Shown here in pieces: positions 18,121-27,185 of a DNA stretch of 61,647 nt (positions are counted from its first letter, which is position 1; the number at the start of each line of letters is the position of its first letter). The notes beneath the pieces were generated by a model. It was given only the letters and a program-made list of their open reading frames with translations. It had not been told where the DNA came from and made no database searches. Source of the DNA: an uncultured beta proteobacterium (GTDB lineage: Bacteria > Pseudomonadota > Gammaproteobacteria > Burkholderiales > Burkholderiaceae); NCBI GenBank assembly GCA_903821995.1, contig CAIJNI010000005.1:1-61647 (forward strand), read 5' to 3'. The position numbers and the translations under genes are program-made.

Positions 18121-20349
18121 TTAGGTCATTTTCAGAAGATCTTGATGAATTTTCTGTACAACAGGGGCCCAATCATAATCACTTCCCTGGCGATATAGTT
18201 TGACAGCAGAGTACCATGGCGAATCGTCACGGTCTAGGAGCCATCTAAAGCAGCCATCAAATCTTGAAAGTATCCACGTTGGTTTTCCAAGGGCTGCAGC
18301 GACATGAGCCGTCGAAGTATCTACAGTAATGACAAGATCTAAATTTTCAATAAAAGCTGCAGTATCTGAAAAATCAAAAAATAGATTAGTGAGGTCCGAA
18401 ATTTGTGTATTTCCCCAGCCATGGTCTTTTAGGGCTTGTAATTCAGATTCAGGTGCAGCACCCTTTTGTAAGCTATAAAATTCAACGGGTAAATCTTTTA
18501 ATGGCGATAATATTTTAAGTGATACGTTTCTACGTTGGTTAACTAGTGCAAGTTCTTTTTGAGGTCTTGCACCGCCCGCCCATACGAGACCAATTCGTAA
18601 CTTGTTTTTGGGGCCTAAAATAACGCTCCAATTGTTAACTTTTTCTGGGTCAGCGTGCAGATACTTTTCGGACAAGGGGATGGTGTCTAAAGACGTATTC
18701 AATGCGAGTGGAAGGCTCATTAACGGACATCTAACATCATGTGGGGGCAAATTAATTTTAGAGCTAATAATTTGGTCTACACCTTTGAGTGTTTTAAATA
18801 GCTCAACTAAAGGAGGATCTGTTTCAAGAATGACCTTGGCACCCATATCTGAGAGTATTTGGGTATAGCGGCAAAATTGTATTGAATCACCAAGTCCTTG
18901 TTCCGAGTAGAGCAAAATTGTCTTTCCAGCAAGAGACTCTTTTCCTAACCAGAGGGGCGCTGTAAATTTAGGCATCATTTTAAAAATCTCATGACTCCAG
19001 CGCGCTTCGTAATATTCCCAACCTTGCTTGTAATCTCCTAAACTTAATAATACAAAAGCCTTATTGTGAAGAGCCTTGTAGTAATTAGGTTTTAGCTCTA
19101 AGGTTTTATCGAGTAAGCCTAAGGCTTTAGCGTGATCCTGTTTTAAGTAGTAGATAGCAGCTAAATTGAGATAGGCATCATAACTTTCTTCGATGTTCAG
19201 CGCTTGATTAAGATACTCTTCTGCGAGATCTAATTTGAAAAAATCAAGGCAGGCAATTCCTAAATGACAATAGGCTAAAGAGAAGTTGGGGTTTAATGTA
19301 ATTGCTTGGTTGAAGTCATGAAGAGCCTCTTCATTTTTATTGGTGGCTAAATAGGCTAAGCCTCTATTGGTATAGGCTTCAGGATAGTTTTTATTGAGAA
19401 GAATTGCCTCGTTGTAATCCAGAATAGCTAAATCGTACAATTCTTTTTTCTTAAATATATTGCCACGATTAAGGTAATACTCAGCATGATTTGGCTCTAG
19501 CATAATGGCTTTATTAAAAGCCAGGATTGCCTCATCGTGAAGATAGATCTCAGTCAAAATTAATCCAATATTATTGTGAGCTTGATGCATATTGGGTTGA
19601 AGTGCAATGAGGGTATTGAAAGTATCGGTTGCAGGGTCATTTTGACCATCGGCACGCAAGGCTAGCCCTTGATTAAAAAAAGCTTCTACATAGTGGGGAT
19701 TAATATTAATTGCTTGTTGATAGTTATCAATAGACTCACTTAAGCGATTTAAGCTACGATAAATATTTCCGGCATTCAAATAGGCTTCTGCGAATTTTGG
19801 GTTCGCTAGCATAGACTGTTTAAAGCAATCTAAGGCATCTAAGAGTTGACCCTTGGCTTGAAGCACGATGCCCTTATTGGAGAAAGCTTGAGCATTTTTG
19901 GGGTTAAAGGCAATCACTTGGTTAAAAGAATTGATCGCTGCATCGAAGTTATTTTGTGCAAAAAAAGTATTACCTTGGTTGAGATATGCGTCTTCAAAGC
20001 GAGGGTTTAGTAAAATCGCCTTAGAGTAATTTTTGATGGCACCGTCATATTGCCCGAGTTCTTTTTGTGCATTAGCGCAGTTAAAAAAGAAGCTAGGATT
20101 ATTTTGGTGAAGGCTAATAGCTTTTTCAATGAGTTCTACAGCTTTATTTAGTTCGCCGGTTTGAGTTGCAATGACTCCTAAAAGATGAAGCGAATCAAAA
20201 TGATTAGAGTGGTTCAGTAAAACAGCCTCATAAAGAAGTTTTGCTTTTGACAACTGACCTTGTTGGTGCAAAGAAAATGCATATGTAAATTTTTCCGAAT
20301 CACTCAGCTGTGCTTGAGAAGCTTTTGTAGATTGGATGGATTCATTCAT
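18121..20349 (-). CDS. TPR-containing GT9-like glycosyltransferase, paralogue 1 (13 TPRs)
   Basis: First gene of the array and the longest, with 742 residues. I count 13 consecutive TPR units of 34 residues from about residue 24 to 460, many with the consensus AY-N-G pattern (AYLNQGNTFFAQNN, AYLNAGNIYRSLNR, AYTNRGLAYLATNK). The last unit merges into the GT9-like domain, as in every paralogue (LGDYKQGWEYYEARW). The domain has SEQGLGDSIQFCRY, CPLMSLPLALNT, GLVWAGGARPQ, FYSLQKGA, ITVDTSTAHVAAALGK and DSPWYSAVKLYRQ. The operon promoter should lie in the 187-base gap shared with divergent argJ. A cytosolic protein-glycosylation role analogous to other TPR-GT proteins is possible but unproven. Confidence 0.9.
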   Translation of the reverse strand: MNESIQSTKASQAQLSDSEKFTYAFSLHQQGQLSKAKLLYEAVLLNHSNHFDSLHLLGVIATQTGELNKAVELIEKAISLHQNNPSFFFNCANAQKELGQYDGAIKNYSKAILLNPRFEDAYLNQGNTFFAQNNFDAAINSFNQVIAFNPKNAQAFSNKGIVLQAKGQLLDALDCFKQSMLANPKFAEAYLNAGNIYRSLNRLSESIDNYQQAININPHYVEAFFNQGLALRADGQNDPATDTFNTLIALQPNMHQAHNNIGLILTEIYLHDEAILAFNKAIMLEPNHAEYYLNRGNIFKKKELYDLAILDYNEAILLNKNYPEAYTNRGLAYLATNKNEEALHDFNQAITLNPNFSLAYCHLGIACLDFFKLDLAEEYLNQALNIEESYDAYLNLAAIYYLKQDHAKALGLLDKTLELKPNYYKALHNKAFVLLSLGDYKQGWEYYEARWSHEIFKMMPKFTAPLWLGKESLAGKTILLYSEQGLGDSIQFCRYTQILSDMGAKVILETDPPLVELFKTLKGVDQIISSKINLPPHDVRCPLMSLPLALNTSLDTIPLSEKYLHADPEKVNNWSVILGPKNKLRIGLVWAGGARPQKELALVNQRRNVSLKILSPLKDLPVEFYSLQKGAAPESELQALKDHGWGNTQISDLTNLFFDFSDTAAFIENLDLVITVDTSTAHVAAALGKPTWILSRFDGCFRWLLDRDDSPWYSAVKLYRQGSDYDWAPVVQKIHQDLLKMT

Positions 20350-20536
20350 AGTGGTGAAAATTTATTGTGTAGAAACATCGAGAAAAAGTCTACTTGATAT
20401 TAAACTAAGTTGATTTCCTTATTATTTTAATAATGAAAATTTTATATGGTGGAAGCGAGGCAAAATTGCCTTTCATCCATATGTCGTTAAGGGTGCAATA
20501 CAATTAAAAAATATTTTTATACACGAAAGTCTTATC

Positions 20537-21763
20537 ATGCCAGTTAATTTTGTGCCGATTCAGGAAAAAACGCTTTATCCCATTAAAGGGCTGCAATTAG
20601 GTTATGCAGAGGCTGGGATAAAAAAACCTGGAAGAAAAGACCTTTTACTAATCACTCTTGCCCCAGGCTCTGAGGTTGCTGGTGTATTTACCCAGAATAG
20701 GTTTTGTGCTGCTCCTGTTCAAGTCTGTCAGCAAAGACTATCTCAATCATCTCAAATGCGGGCATTAGTCATTAATACCGGAAATGCGAATGCCGGTACG
20801 GGGCCTCAAGGTTTAAAAGATGCCCAAAATACGACTCTCGAAGTATCTAAATTATTAGGCATTCAAGACCAAGAGGTGTTGCCCTTTTCTACCGGGGTGA
20901 TCCTTGAGCCTTTGCCAATACAAAAGATTCTGGACGCTCTTCCACAAGCTATTAAAAACTTAACTGAGGATGGATGGTTTAATGCAGCCTATGCCATTAT
21001 GACGACTGACACTTTGCCCAAAGCGCATTCTATTAAAGGAGTGGCCGATGGCAAGGCATTCCATGTGACTGGAATAAGCAAGGGTGCGGGCATGATTCAT
21101 CCCAATATGGCAACGATGCTTGGGTTTATGGCAACCGATGCTAAGGTCAATGGGATGCTTTTGCAACAGCTCACAAAAGAAGTGACAGATTTATCTTTTA
21201 ATGCCATTACGATTGACGGAGACACATCGACAAATGACTCCTTTATAGTGATGGCCACAGGCCAAGGACAGCTTGTCATTGAGAGTGAGCATAGTTCTGG
21301 TTATGCCTTGCTAAAAGCTGCTTTATTAGAGACAGCACAGCAACTTGCTCAGATGATTGTTCGTGATGGAGAGGGGGCGACTAAATTCATCACTATTCAT
21401 GTTAAGGGTGGCAAATCCTTAGAAGAGTGCAAACTCGTTGGCGAGGCTATTGGGCATTCTCCTTTGGTTAAGACTGCTTTTTTTGCAAGTGATCCGAATT
21501 TGGGAAGAATTTTGGCAGCGGTAGGATATGCTGGTATTGCAGATCTGGATGTGAGTCATGTCCAATTGTGGTTGGGGGAAGTTTGGGTGGCCAAGGATGG
21601 CGGTAGAAATCCAGAATATAAAGAAGAAGATGGCCAAAGGGTGATGAAAGAAGCTGAAATAGTAGTAACTCTAGAATTAGGACGTGGCAAAGTAGAACGT
21701 ACAATGTGGACTTGTGACTTTTCACATGAATATGTATCCATCAACGCTGACTACCGCTCTTAA
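20537..21763 (+). CDS. argJ: Bifunctional glutamate N-acetyltransferase / amino-acid acetyltransferase ArgJ
   Basis: Transfers acetyl from N-acetylornithine to glutamate in the cyclic arginine pathway and, in bifunctional forms, also uses acetyl-CoA. The length of 408 residues is normal. The precursor self-cleaves between Ala192 and Thr193 in [15 protein letters not shown], giving alpha and beta chains with Thr as nucleophile. The oxyanion motif FSTGVI and the KGAGMIHPN segment are present, and the C-terminus DYRS is family-like. Divergent from the TPR array, and followed by a DUF815 ATPase after 16 bases. Confidence 0.96.
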   Translation: MPVNFVPIQEKTLYPIKGLQLGYAEAGIKKPGRKDLLLITLAPGSEVAGVFTQNRFCAAPVQVCQQRLSQSSQMRALVINTGNANAGTGPQGLKDAQNTTLEVSKLLGIQDQEVLPFSTGVILEPLPIQKILDALPQAIKNLTEDGWFNAAYAIMTTDTLPKAHSIKGVADGKAFHVTGISKGAGMIHPNMATMLGFMATDAKVNGMLLQQLTKEVTDLSFNAITIDGDTSTNDSFIVMATGQGQLVIESEHSSGYALLKAALLETAQQLAQMIVRDGEGATKFITIHVKGGKSLEECKLVGEAIGHSPLVKTAFFASDPNLGRILAAVGYAGIADLDVSHVQLWLGEVWVAKDGGRNPEYKEEDGQRVMKEAEIVVTLELGRGKVERTMWTCDFSHEYVSINADYRS

Positions 21764-21779
21764 GTTAAATAAAAATATC

Positions 21780-22634
21780 ATGTCCCAAAAATTAGACCAA
21801 TTTATAGAACAATTAGAAGTATTTTTCCCAAAGCAACTCACAGAAGATGATTGGCAAAAATATGTCGCATTTAGGTGGCAAAGGCGTCAAAGTATCTTGG
21901 GTAGCTTGGGTTTTTTAAAGCCTATAAAGCACTTATCTGACATTAACTTTGACGATTTGCAGGCTATTAGTCGTCAAAAAGAGCTAATTCTATCTAATAC
22001 ACGGCAATTTGTTAAAGGTAAACCCGCAAATAATGTACTTTTGACGGGAGCTAGAGGAACAGGTAAATCCTCTTTAATTAAAGCCTGTTTAAATGAATTT
22101 TCTAGTCAAGGACTAAGGCTAGTAGAGATCGACAAAGAACACTTGGCAGATTTGCAAGATATCACAGAAATTTTGTCAGAACGAGTAGAAAAGTTCATTA
22201 TTTTTTGCGATGACCTCTCCTTTGAAGAAGGTGAATCTGGGTATAAGGCTCTCAAATCAGCGCTAGATGGTTCACTCTCGGCTCAAATTGATAATGTGCT
22301 AATTTATGCGACATCAAATCGTCGCCACTTGCTCCCTGAATACATGAAAGATAACGAATCTTATCAACACACACAAGATGGGGAAATTCACCCGGGTGAG
22401 GTGGTGGAGGAGAAGATATCTCTTTCGGAAAGATTTGGCTTGTGGGTATCCTTCTACCCACCAAAGCAAGATGAATACTTAGAGATTGTTGCTCACTGGC
22501 TTAGGCATTTTGGCTCTTCAGAAGAATTGATAAAACAAGCTCAGCCAGATGCCCTTGTTTGGGCATTAGAACGAGGCTCTAGGTCAGGGCGTGTGGCGTG
22601 GCAGTTTGCAAAGCATTGGGCTGGAAACAGATAA
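21780..22634 (+). CDS. DUF815 family AAA+ ATPase
   Basis: Predicted ATPase of the DUF815 group, function not established. Start chosen at ATG 21780 (MSQKLDQF); the frame is open upstream but overlaps argJ. The product has 284 residues. Walker A GARGTGKS is at 90-97. The Walker B region is IIFCDDLSFEEGE, followed by sensor-like YATSNRRHLLPEYM and the lid stretch SLSERFGLWVSFYPP, all typical of DUF815. No membrane segment. It lies in the argJ-DUF815-mutT group that is conserved in Burkholderiales, with two bases to the next ATG. Confidence 0.85.
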   Translation: MSQKLDQFIEQLEVFFPKQLTEDDWQKYVAFRWQRRQSILGSLGFLKPIKHLSDINFDDLQAISRQKELILSNTRQFVKGKPANNVLLTGARGTGKSSLIKACLNEFSSQGLRLVEIDKEHLADLQDITEILSERVEKFIIFCDDLSFEEGESGYKALKSALDGSLSAQIDNVLIYATSNRRHLLPEYMKDNESYQHTQDGEIHPGEVVEEKISLSERFGLWVSFYPPKQDEYLEIVAHWLRHFGSSEELIKQAQPDALVWALERGSRSGRVAWQFAKHWAGNR

Positions 22635-22636
22635 AA

Positions 22637-23065
22637 ATGGCGACATCCCGAGAAGTGGTGGAGGTTGCTGTAGGAGTTATACGTAAAGATCAAGAATTTC
22701 TGTTAGCAAAAAGACCAGAGGGAAAGCCCTATGCAGGATTTTGGGAGTTTCCAGGGGGAAAACTAGAAAAAAATGAAACCATTGAAAAGGCTTTAAATAG
22801 AGAGCTTCAAGAAGAGTTAGGTATTGAGGTCGTAAAAAGTGTTGCATGGGAAATCATTGAACATGATTATCCCCACGCATATGTCAGACTCAATTTATTT
22901 CAGGTAACCCAATGGTTGGGTGATCCGACAGGTCTAGAAGGCCAGGATGTCAGCTGGCAAAGGCTGGGTGACTATAAGACGGGTAGTAAAGAAGATAATC
23001 AGTTAAAACCGCTATTACCTGCCACAGTAACAATTATAGAAATGCTCTTAGAGGATATGGACTAA
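22637..23065 (+). CDS. mutT: Nudix hydrolase, MutT-like 8-oxo-dGTP diphosphatase
   Basis: Small Nudix enzyme of 142 residues from ATG 22637, placed two bases after the DUF815 stop. The Nudix box spans residues 40-62 with all key positions (G-K-L-E-K-N-E, R-E-L-Q-E-E-L-G-I). The preceding WEFPGGK and N-terminal EVAVGVI agree with MutT, which removes oxidised dGTP from the nucleotide pool. There is no C-terminal thiamine-phosphate-synthase-like domain, unlike some relatives. It ends three bases from the convergent zapD. Confidence 0.85.
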   Translation: MATSREVVEVAVGVIRKDQEFLLAKRPEGKPYAGFWEFPGGKLEKNETIEKALNRELQEELGIEVVKSVAWEIIEHDYPHAYVRLNLFQVTQWLGDPTGLEGQDVSWQRLGDYKTGSKEDNQLKPLLPATVTIIEMLLEDMD

Positions 23066-23068
23066 GTT

Positions 23069-23821
23069 TTATAAATTACAAAGCATTAGTTTGAAGTTAA
23101 TGCGCTCAGTAATAGCTTGAGGTTTTTTATTGCTAGAGTTTTGCAAAAAGCGAATCCATAGCATATGTTTATTAGCGCTAATCTCAGGTATCAAATCATT
23201 TTGAGTGATTTCGACACGCGATAATTGGTAGGTTCTACCTGAAAGCATTTGTTGAAACGAGCCATTTTCAGCAATAAAGTCATGACTATCCCCAGATTGC
23301 CGAAGAAGGCGCAAATAGAGCTGACAAGTAGCTCTCCATCCAGAAAACGCAGGCATAAACGACTGTAATTGCTCACGTCTGACATCAGCATCCAGTTGCT
23401 GCCAACTATAAAAACTTGGGATATCAATTGGGCTTGTTCCGCCAGGAACGTTTAAACGAGAGCGAATAATACCAAGCCACTCACTCTCATTAATCAGGGT
23501 ATTTGGTTTTCCGATCAATTGGTTGATCGATCTCCAACACTCTTCAATTTCAGAAATAGTATTGTTCAAGGTAGATAGATCGACAGCAGCGTCAGAGCGA
23601 AACGAAATTAAAAGATTTTTTTGCCGTTCTAATTCTTTAAGAAGACTGGCTTTGAGATCAGCACGAGAGGTCACATCACCAATTTCAAAAATAAGAGAAA
23701 TCGCAGTGAGGTGGAACTCGGGATCATTGGCTTGTAAAAAAATATCCAAGCGACGAAATAAATATTCAAGCCGTAAGAGGCTACGAACAGTTTCGTTAAA
23801 TGGATATTCGTATATGATCAA
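23069..23821 (-). CDS. zapD: Cell division protein ZapD
   Basis: FtsZ-associated protein that bundles protofilaments through the conserved FtsZ tail. The length of 250 residues matches the family. Recognisable segments are YEYPFNETVRSLLRLEYLF at the N-terminus, LLKELERQK, RLNVPGGTSPIDIPSFYSW in the middle, and the C-terminal ERINFKLMLCNL. Downstream of coaE as in many Burkholderiales, but yacG, which often follows zapD, is absent. The FtsZ target tail is encoded at the end of ftsZ (near 6970-7007). Confidence 0.9.
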   Translation of the reverse strand: MIIYEYPFNETVRSLLRLEYLFRRLDIFLQANDPEFHLTAISLIFEIGDVTSRADLKASLLKELERQKNLLISFRSDAAVDLSTLNNTISEIEECWRSINQLIGKPNTLINESEWLGIIRSRLNVPGGTSPIDIPSFYSWQQLDADVRREQLQSFMPAFSGWRATCQLYLRLLRQSGDSHDFIAENGSFQQMLSGRTYQLSRVEITQNDLIPEISANKHMLWIRFLQNSSNKKPQAITERINFKLMLCNL

Positions 23822-23918
23822 AATGAATAGAACTTAAAGAAAATTGAATAAACTAAAGTATAAGTGAAACTAGGGATAGATACACCATAATTCCTACATC
23901 GATAATAGCTTTAAAACA

Positions 23919-24539
23919 TTACACAAGAGTAACAATTTTTTCATGGATTTCCCTAACTCCTGAACGGAGATCATCTAAAGAGCCATTATTGTCAATAATG
24001 AAATCTGAATGCTCAAGGCGAAACTCTCGTGATGCTTGAGTGTTAATAATTTTTTGGATCATTTCTACGGTTAATTGACTTCTTGCTTGCACCCTACTGA
24101 TTTGGGTATCCTGACTGGAGTCAACCGTAATAATTTTAAAAAAACGACCCTCCCAACGAGATGATTCAAATAACAGGGGGATCATATGCAATATGTAGGG
24201 AGGTTTAAGAAGTTGGGCTTTAGCTATCGCCTTTTGGCCTTCTTGTTGAATCAAAGGGTGGGTTATCGATTCAAGCTTTTTAAGTTGGCCCGGTTGGTTA
24301 AAAACCAAGTCTCTCATGAGGGGTCTATTTAAAGAACCATCGTCACTAATGAACTCGGATCCAAAAGTTCTTCGAATTGACTCAATGGCCAAGCCATGAG
24401 GTGATGTTATTTGATGGGCGAGGGCGTCGCTATCGATGATAAAGGCGCCTAAATGGCTAAAAAATTCAGCAGCAGCACTTTTTCCGCTGCCGATTCCGCC
24501 CGTCAAGGCAATTTGAGGAATATTTAAAGGTGTAGACAT
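23919..24539 (-). CDS. coaE: Dephospho-CoA kinase
   Basis: Phosphorylates dephospho-CoA on the ribose 3'-OH, the last step of coenzyme A synthesis. It has 206 residues. The P-loop GGIGSGKS is at 14-21, followed by the IIDSDALAH motif and a lid with QARSQLT. The substrate-binding HMIPLLFES stretch is present. The gene follows pilD by five bases and may be in the same transcript as pilB-pilC-pilD. Confidence 0.95.
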   Translation of the reverse strand: MSTPLNIPQIALTGGIGSGKSAAAEFFSHLGAFIIDSDALAHQITSPHGLAIESIRRTFGSEFISDDGSLNRPLMRDLVFNQPGQLKKLESITHPLIQQEGQKAIAKAQLLKPPYILHMIPLLFESSRWEGRFFKIITVDSSQDTQISRVQARSQLTVEMIQKIINTQASREFRLEHSDFIIDNNGSLDDLRSGVREIHEKIVTLV

Positions 24540-24544
24540 CTAAA

Positions 24545-25024
24545 CTATAAGAAAGAAGAAATTAGCTCGCTATTAAAAGTTTTAAGCAAAACAGCAAAAG
24601 AAGCAACAATACATAAAAAGGGACCAAATGGGAAAGGCTCATTCTTGGTTAAGCTTTTTAAGTTTAACCAAATTAATCCACCAACTAATCCTAAGATAGC
24701 AGAAAAGAAAAGTATGGGTAACACTATTTGCCACCCCAATGTTGCTCCTATCCCAGAAAGTAACTTAGCGTCACCCATACCGATGCCATGTTTTTTTGAG
24801 ATAAGAAAATAAAAAACATCAATAAAGTATATTAAAAAATAACCCAATAGGGCCCCATAAAAAGAATCTAAGTAGCTACAAAATTTATCAGGGGACAACA
24901 GGTTCCATGAAAAACCAAGAATAATAAGTGGAATAGTAATGATATTTGGCAAGATGAATGTGCGGAAATCAATCCATGAGAGCAGTGCTAGACATGAAAT
25001 GAAAAATAGACAATAAATAATCAT
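24545..25024 (-). CDS. pilD: Prepilin peptidase, PilD-like, peptidase domain only
   Basis: Membrane aspartic protease that cleaves type IV prepilin leaders. From the ATG at 25024 (TGATG overlap with the pilC stop) it has 159 residues. Both catalytic aspartates are visible: Asp19 in SWIDFRTFILPN and Asp85 in GMGDAKL. Five or six hydrophobic segments fill the rest. The N-terminal half found in classic PilD (about 290 residues, with two CxxC pairs and the N-methyltransferase function) is missing. Such short A24 peptidases exist in other systems, so it need not be broken. Confidence 0.85.
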   Translation of the reverse strand: MIIYCLFFISCLALLSWIDFRTFILPNIITIPLIILGFSWNLLSPDKFCSYLDSFYGALLGYFLIYFIDVFYFLISKKHGIGMGDAKLLSGIGATLGWQIVLPILFFSAILGLVGGLIWLNLKSLTKNEPFPFGPFLCIVASFAVLLKTFNSELISSFL

Positions 25025-26064
25025 CAAGCGATCTCTCCTAATTTAAATAAAGGAAGGTAGAGCGAGATCACCATGCCGCCGACAATCAGGCCAATAAATC
25101 CCACGAGAAGAGGTTCTAACATTTCCAAAAGAACTGACAATGAGGCGTCTAATTTTTTGACATGATGAGAAGCTAAAAAATACAACATCCTCACGAGTTC
25201 TCCAGAATCTTCACCGACTTTAATTAATTGCAATGTATTAGTTGAAAAGAAAATCTTGGAAGGATCAGAAAGCTTAAGAGCATCATGAACAGAAAATCCT
25301 TTAATTAAATAATTATAAATTTGAGCGCTGAAATCATGAATAATCCAGTCATCAGTGCACCTGGCACTTATTCTGATGGAATCGATTAAAGGCAGTCCTG
25401 CTTCTTGAAGTGAAGCTACAGTTGTTGACCAACGAGCAATGGTGGCAAAGCGAGTGAGCTTCCCAAAAAAAGGTATGGATAGAAAAATACGATCAACCCA
25501 TTTCTGGAAATTTATAGAAAAACTCCAGAAGGAGAGAAAAGAAATGAAGATCAAAAATACAAGTAATAAAAAGTGTAAAGAGTAGTAACGCGCCATCCGT
25601 GACAAGTTTAGGATCATTTGCGTTGGTTTGGGAAGCTGCGCATTAAAGCCGTTAAATACGGTTTCAAATGTAGGGACAATCCAGATGAGCATTGCGCTCA
25701 CCATGAATAAACTTAAAAATAAAATACAAGTAGGATAAGTAAAAGCTTTTTTAACCTTGGCTTTAGTTGTTTCCTGGCTAGATAGTTCATTAGAAATTTT
25801 TTCTAAAACAAAGCTCAGGGTTCCGGAATGTTCACCTACTTCGATTAGACCGCAATAAAAAGCGTCAAAGCCTTCAGGTGAATTTCGTAAGCTAGTTGAA
25901 AATGGAATGCCCTCATTTAATTCTTGAAGAATTGAATCAAGCCAGTGTGACTTCTTGGTAGGAAAGCCTGAGCGAATCATTTCAAGGCATTGCAAAAGTG
26001 GAACACCTGCTTCAAGTAATGTTGAAAGTTGCAATGTGAAAAATTGTTGTTGTGTGGTGTTCAT
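25024..26064 (-). CDS. pilC: Type II/IV secretion inner-membrane platform protein, PilC-like
   Basis: Inner-membrane platform of a type IV pilus or type II secretion-like machine. The length is 346 residues, somewhat shorter than the usual 400 because the N-terminal cytoplasmic lead is trimmed. There are two T2SF repeats, at about 5-125 (LLEAGVPLLQCLEMI) and 205-325 (SLQEAGLPLIDSIRIS), each followed by hydrophobic segments. The glycine-rich ending LVGFIGLIVGGMVISLYLP is characteristic. The start overlaps the pilB stop (ATGA) and the stop overlaps pilD. Confidence 0.92.
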   Translation of the reverse strand: MNTTQQQFFTLQLSTLLEAGVPLLQCLEMIRSGFPTKKSHWLDSILQELNEGIPFSTSLRNSPEGFDAFYCGLIEVGEHSGTLSFVLEKISNELSSQETTKAKVKKAFTYPTCILFLSLFMVSAMLIWIVPTFETVFNGFNAQLPKPTQMILNLSRMARYYSLHFLLLVFLIFISFLSFWSFSINFQKWVDRIFLSIPFFGKLTRFATIARWSTTVASLQEAGLPLIDSIRISARCTDDWIIHDFSAQIYNYLIKGFSVHDALKLSDPSKIFFSTNTLQLIKVGEDSGELVRMLYFLASHHVKKLDASLSVLLEMLEPLLVGFIGLIVGGMVISLYLPLFKLGEIA

Positions 26065-27185
26065 AAAGTCGCACCAATTTTTGATTCGATCTCCTTTTGT
26101 GTCGTAACTCCAAGACTGACTAAATGTGAGGCATTTTCAAAAAGCTCTCGCATACCGTACGATTTAGCTAAAGTAAGAAGATCGCAGGGGTGGTACGAGG
26201 TATTGAGCATTTGCCTCATTTTTGGGTAAAAGGGCATAACTTCGTGAACAGCTAGGCGACCTCGAAAACCCAGACCCGCACAGAAAGAGCAATTTGAGCT
26301 TAATGAAACAATACATTTTGTACATCGTTTACGGATTAAACGCTGAGCTGTAATACCCAAGAGACTACTTGCAAGAAGATCTGAGTTACAACCCAGATTG
26401 TTAAGTCGACTTAAAGTAGCAATGCAACTGTTGGTATGTAATGTTCCAAGTACAAGATGACCAGTTTGCGCAGCTTGCAAAGCAATTTTGGCTGTACACT
26501 CATCACGAATTTCACCAATCATGATAATGTCTGGATCTTGCCTAAGCAGTGCTCTGAGCGCTTTAGGAAAATCTAGTCCAACTTTCTCATTAATTGAAAC
26601 CTGATTAATGCCAGCTAATTTAATTTCAGCAGGATCTTCCACGGTAGATATATTTCTTGAGCCATTATTTAAAGACTTTAAGAGGCTATATAAAGTGAGA
26701 GTTTTTCCACTTCCCGTAGGTCCAGTAATTAAAATCAAACCTTGCGGAAACTCTAATAAGGACTGTATAGCTTTTAACTGCCAATCATCAAAGCCAAGAT
26801 TAGAAATATGAAGGTTCTCATCCGAATGAGGTAAAAGTCTAACGACTATTTTTTCTCCATAGATCATAGGAAGTGTAGATACTCTGCAATCGACGTTTGT
26901 TTTATGAGAATGATTGAGTTCAGTGATAAAACTAAATCTGCCATCTTGAGGAAGTCGTTTCTCAGCGATGTCTAATTTAGATGAAACCTTGATATGGGCA
27001 ATCAAATGATCGTGTGAAGAAGCAGATATCTTTTTATGAGTCACTAAATCTCCATCGATTCGAAAGCGAATCAAGGTAGAGAGTTGGTGAGCTTCAATAT
27101 GGATATCTGTGGCTCGTTGTGAAATTGCTATTTGGAGTATTTCTTGCCACAGATGAATGATGGTTGAATCATTCTGAATGAGCAT
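26061..27185 (-). CDS. pilB: Type IV pilus / type II secretion assembly ATPase, PilB/GspE-like, short form
   Basis: Hexameric ATPase that powers pilus extension or secretion. It has 374 residues, against about 560 for classic PilB, because the N1 domain is lacking. The N2 domain begins at once (ATDIHIEAHQLSTLIRFRIDG). Walker A GPTGSGKT is at 155-162, then the Asp box VEDPAEI, Walker B DPDIIMIGEIRD, and the His box TGHLVLGTLHTN. A tetracysteine zinc motif (CTKC...CSFC) lies near 288-305. It overlaps the end of the corC-type gene by 17 bases and heads a coupled pilB-pilC-pilD-coaE run. Confidence 0.9.
   Translation of the reverse strand: MLIQNDSTIIHLWQEILQIAISQRATDIHIEAHQLSTLIRFRIDGDLVTHKKISASSHDHLIAHIKVSSKLDIAEKRLPQDGRFSFITELNHSHKTNVDCRVSTLPMIYGEKIVVRLLPHSDENLHISNLGFDDWQLKAIQSLLEFPQGLILITGPTGSGKTLTLYSLLKSLNNGSRNISTVEDPAEIKLAGINQVSINEKVGLDFPKALRALLRQDPDIIMIGEIRDECTAKIALQAAQTGHLVLGTLHTNSCIATLSRLNNLGCNSDLLASSLLGITAQRLIRKRCTKCIVSLSSNCSFCAGLGFRGRLAVHEVMPFYPKMRQMLNTSYHPCDLLTLAKSYGMRELFENASHLVSLGVTTQKEIESKIGATL

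Noticed and set aside
20456..20480. AGGCAA / TTGCCT dyad in the TPR1-argJ gap as an operator
   Set aside because: Only six-base arms; no partner copy, and this length is common by chance.
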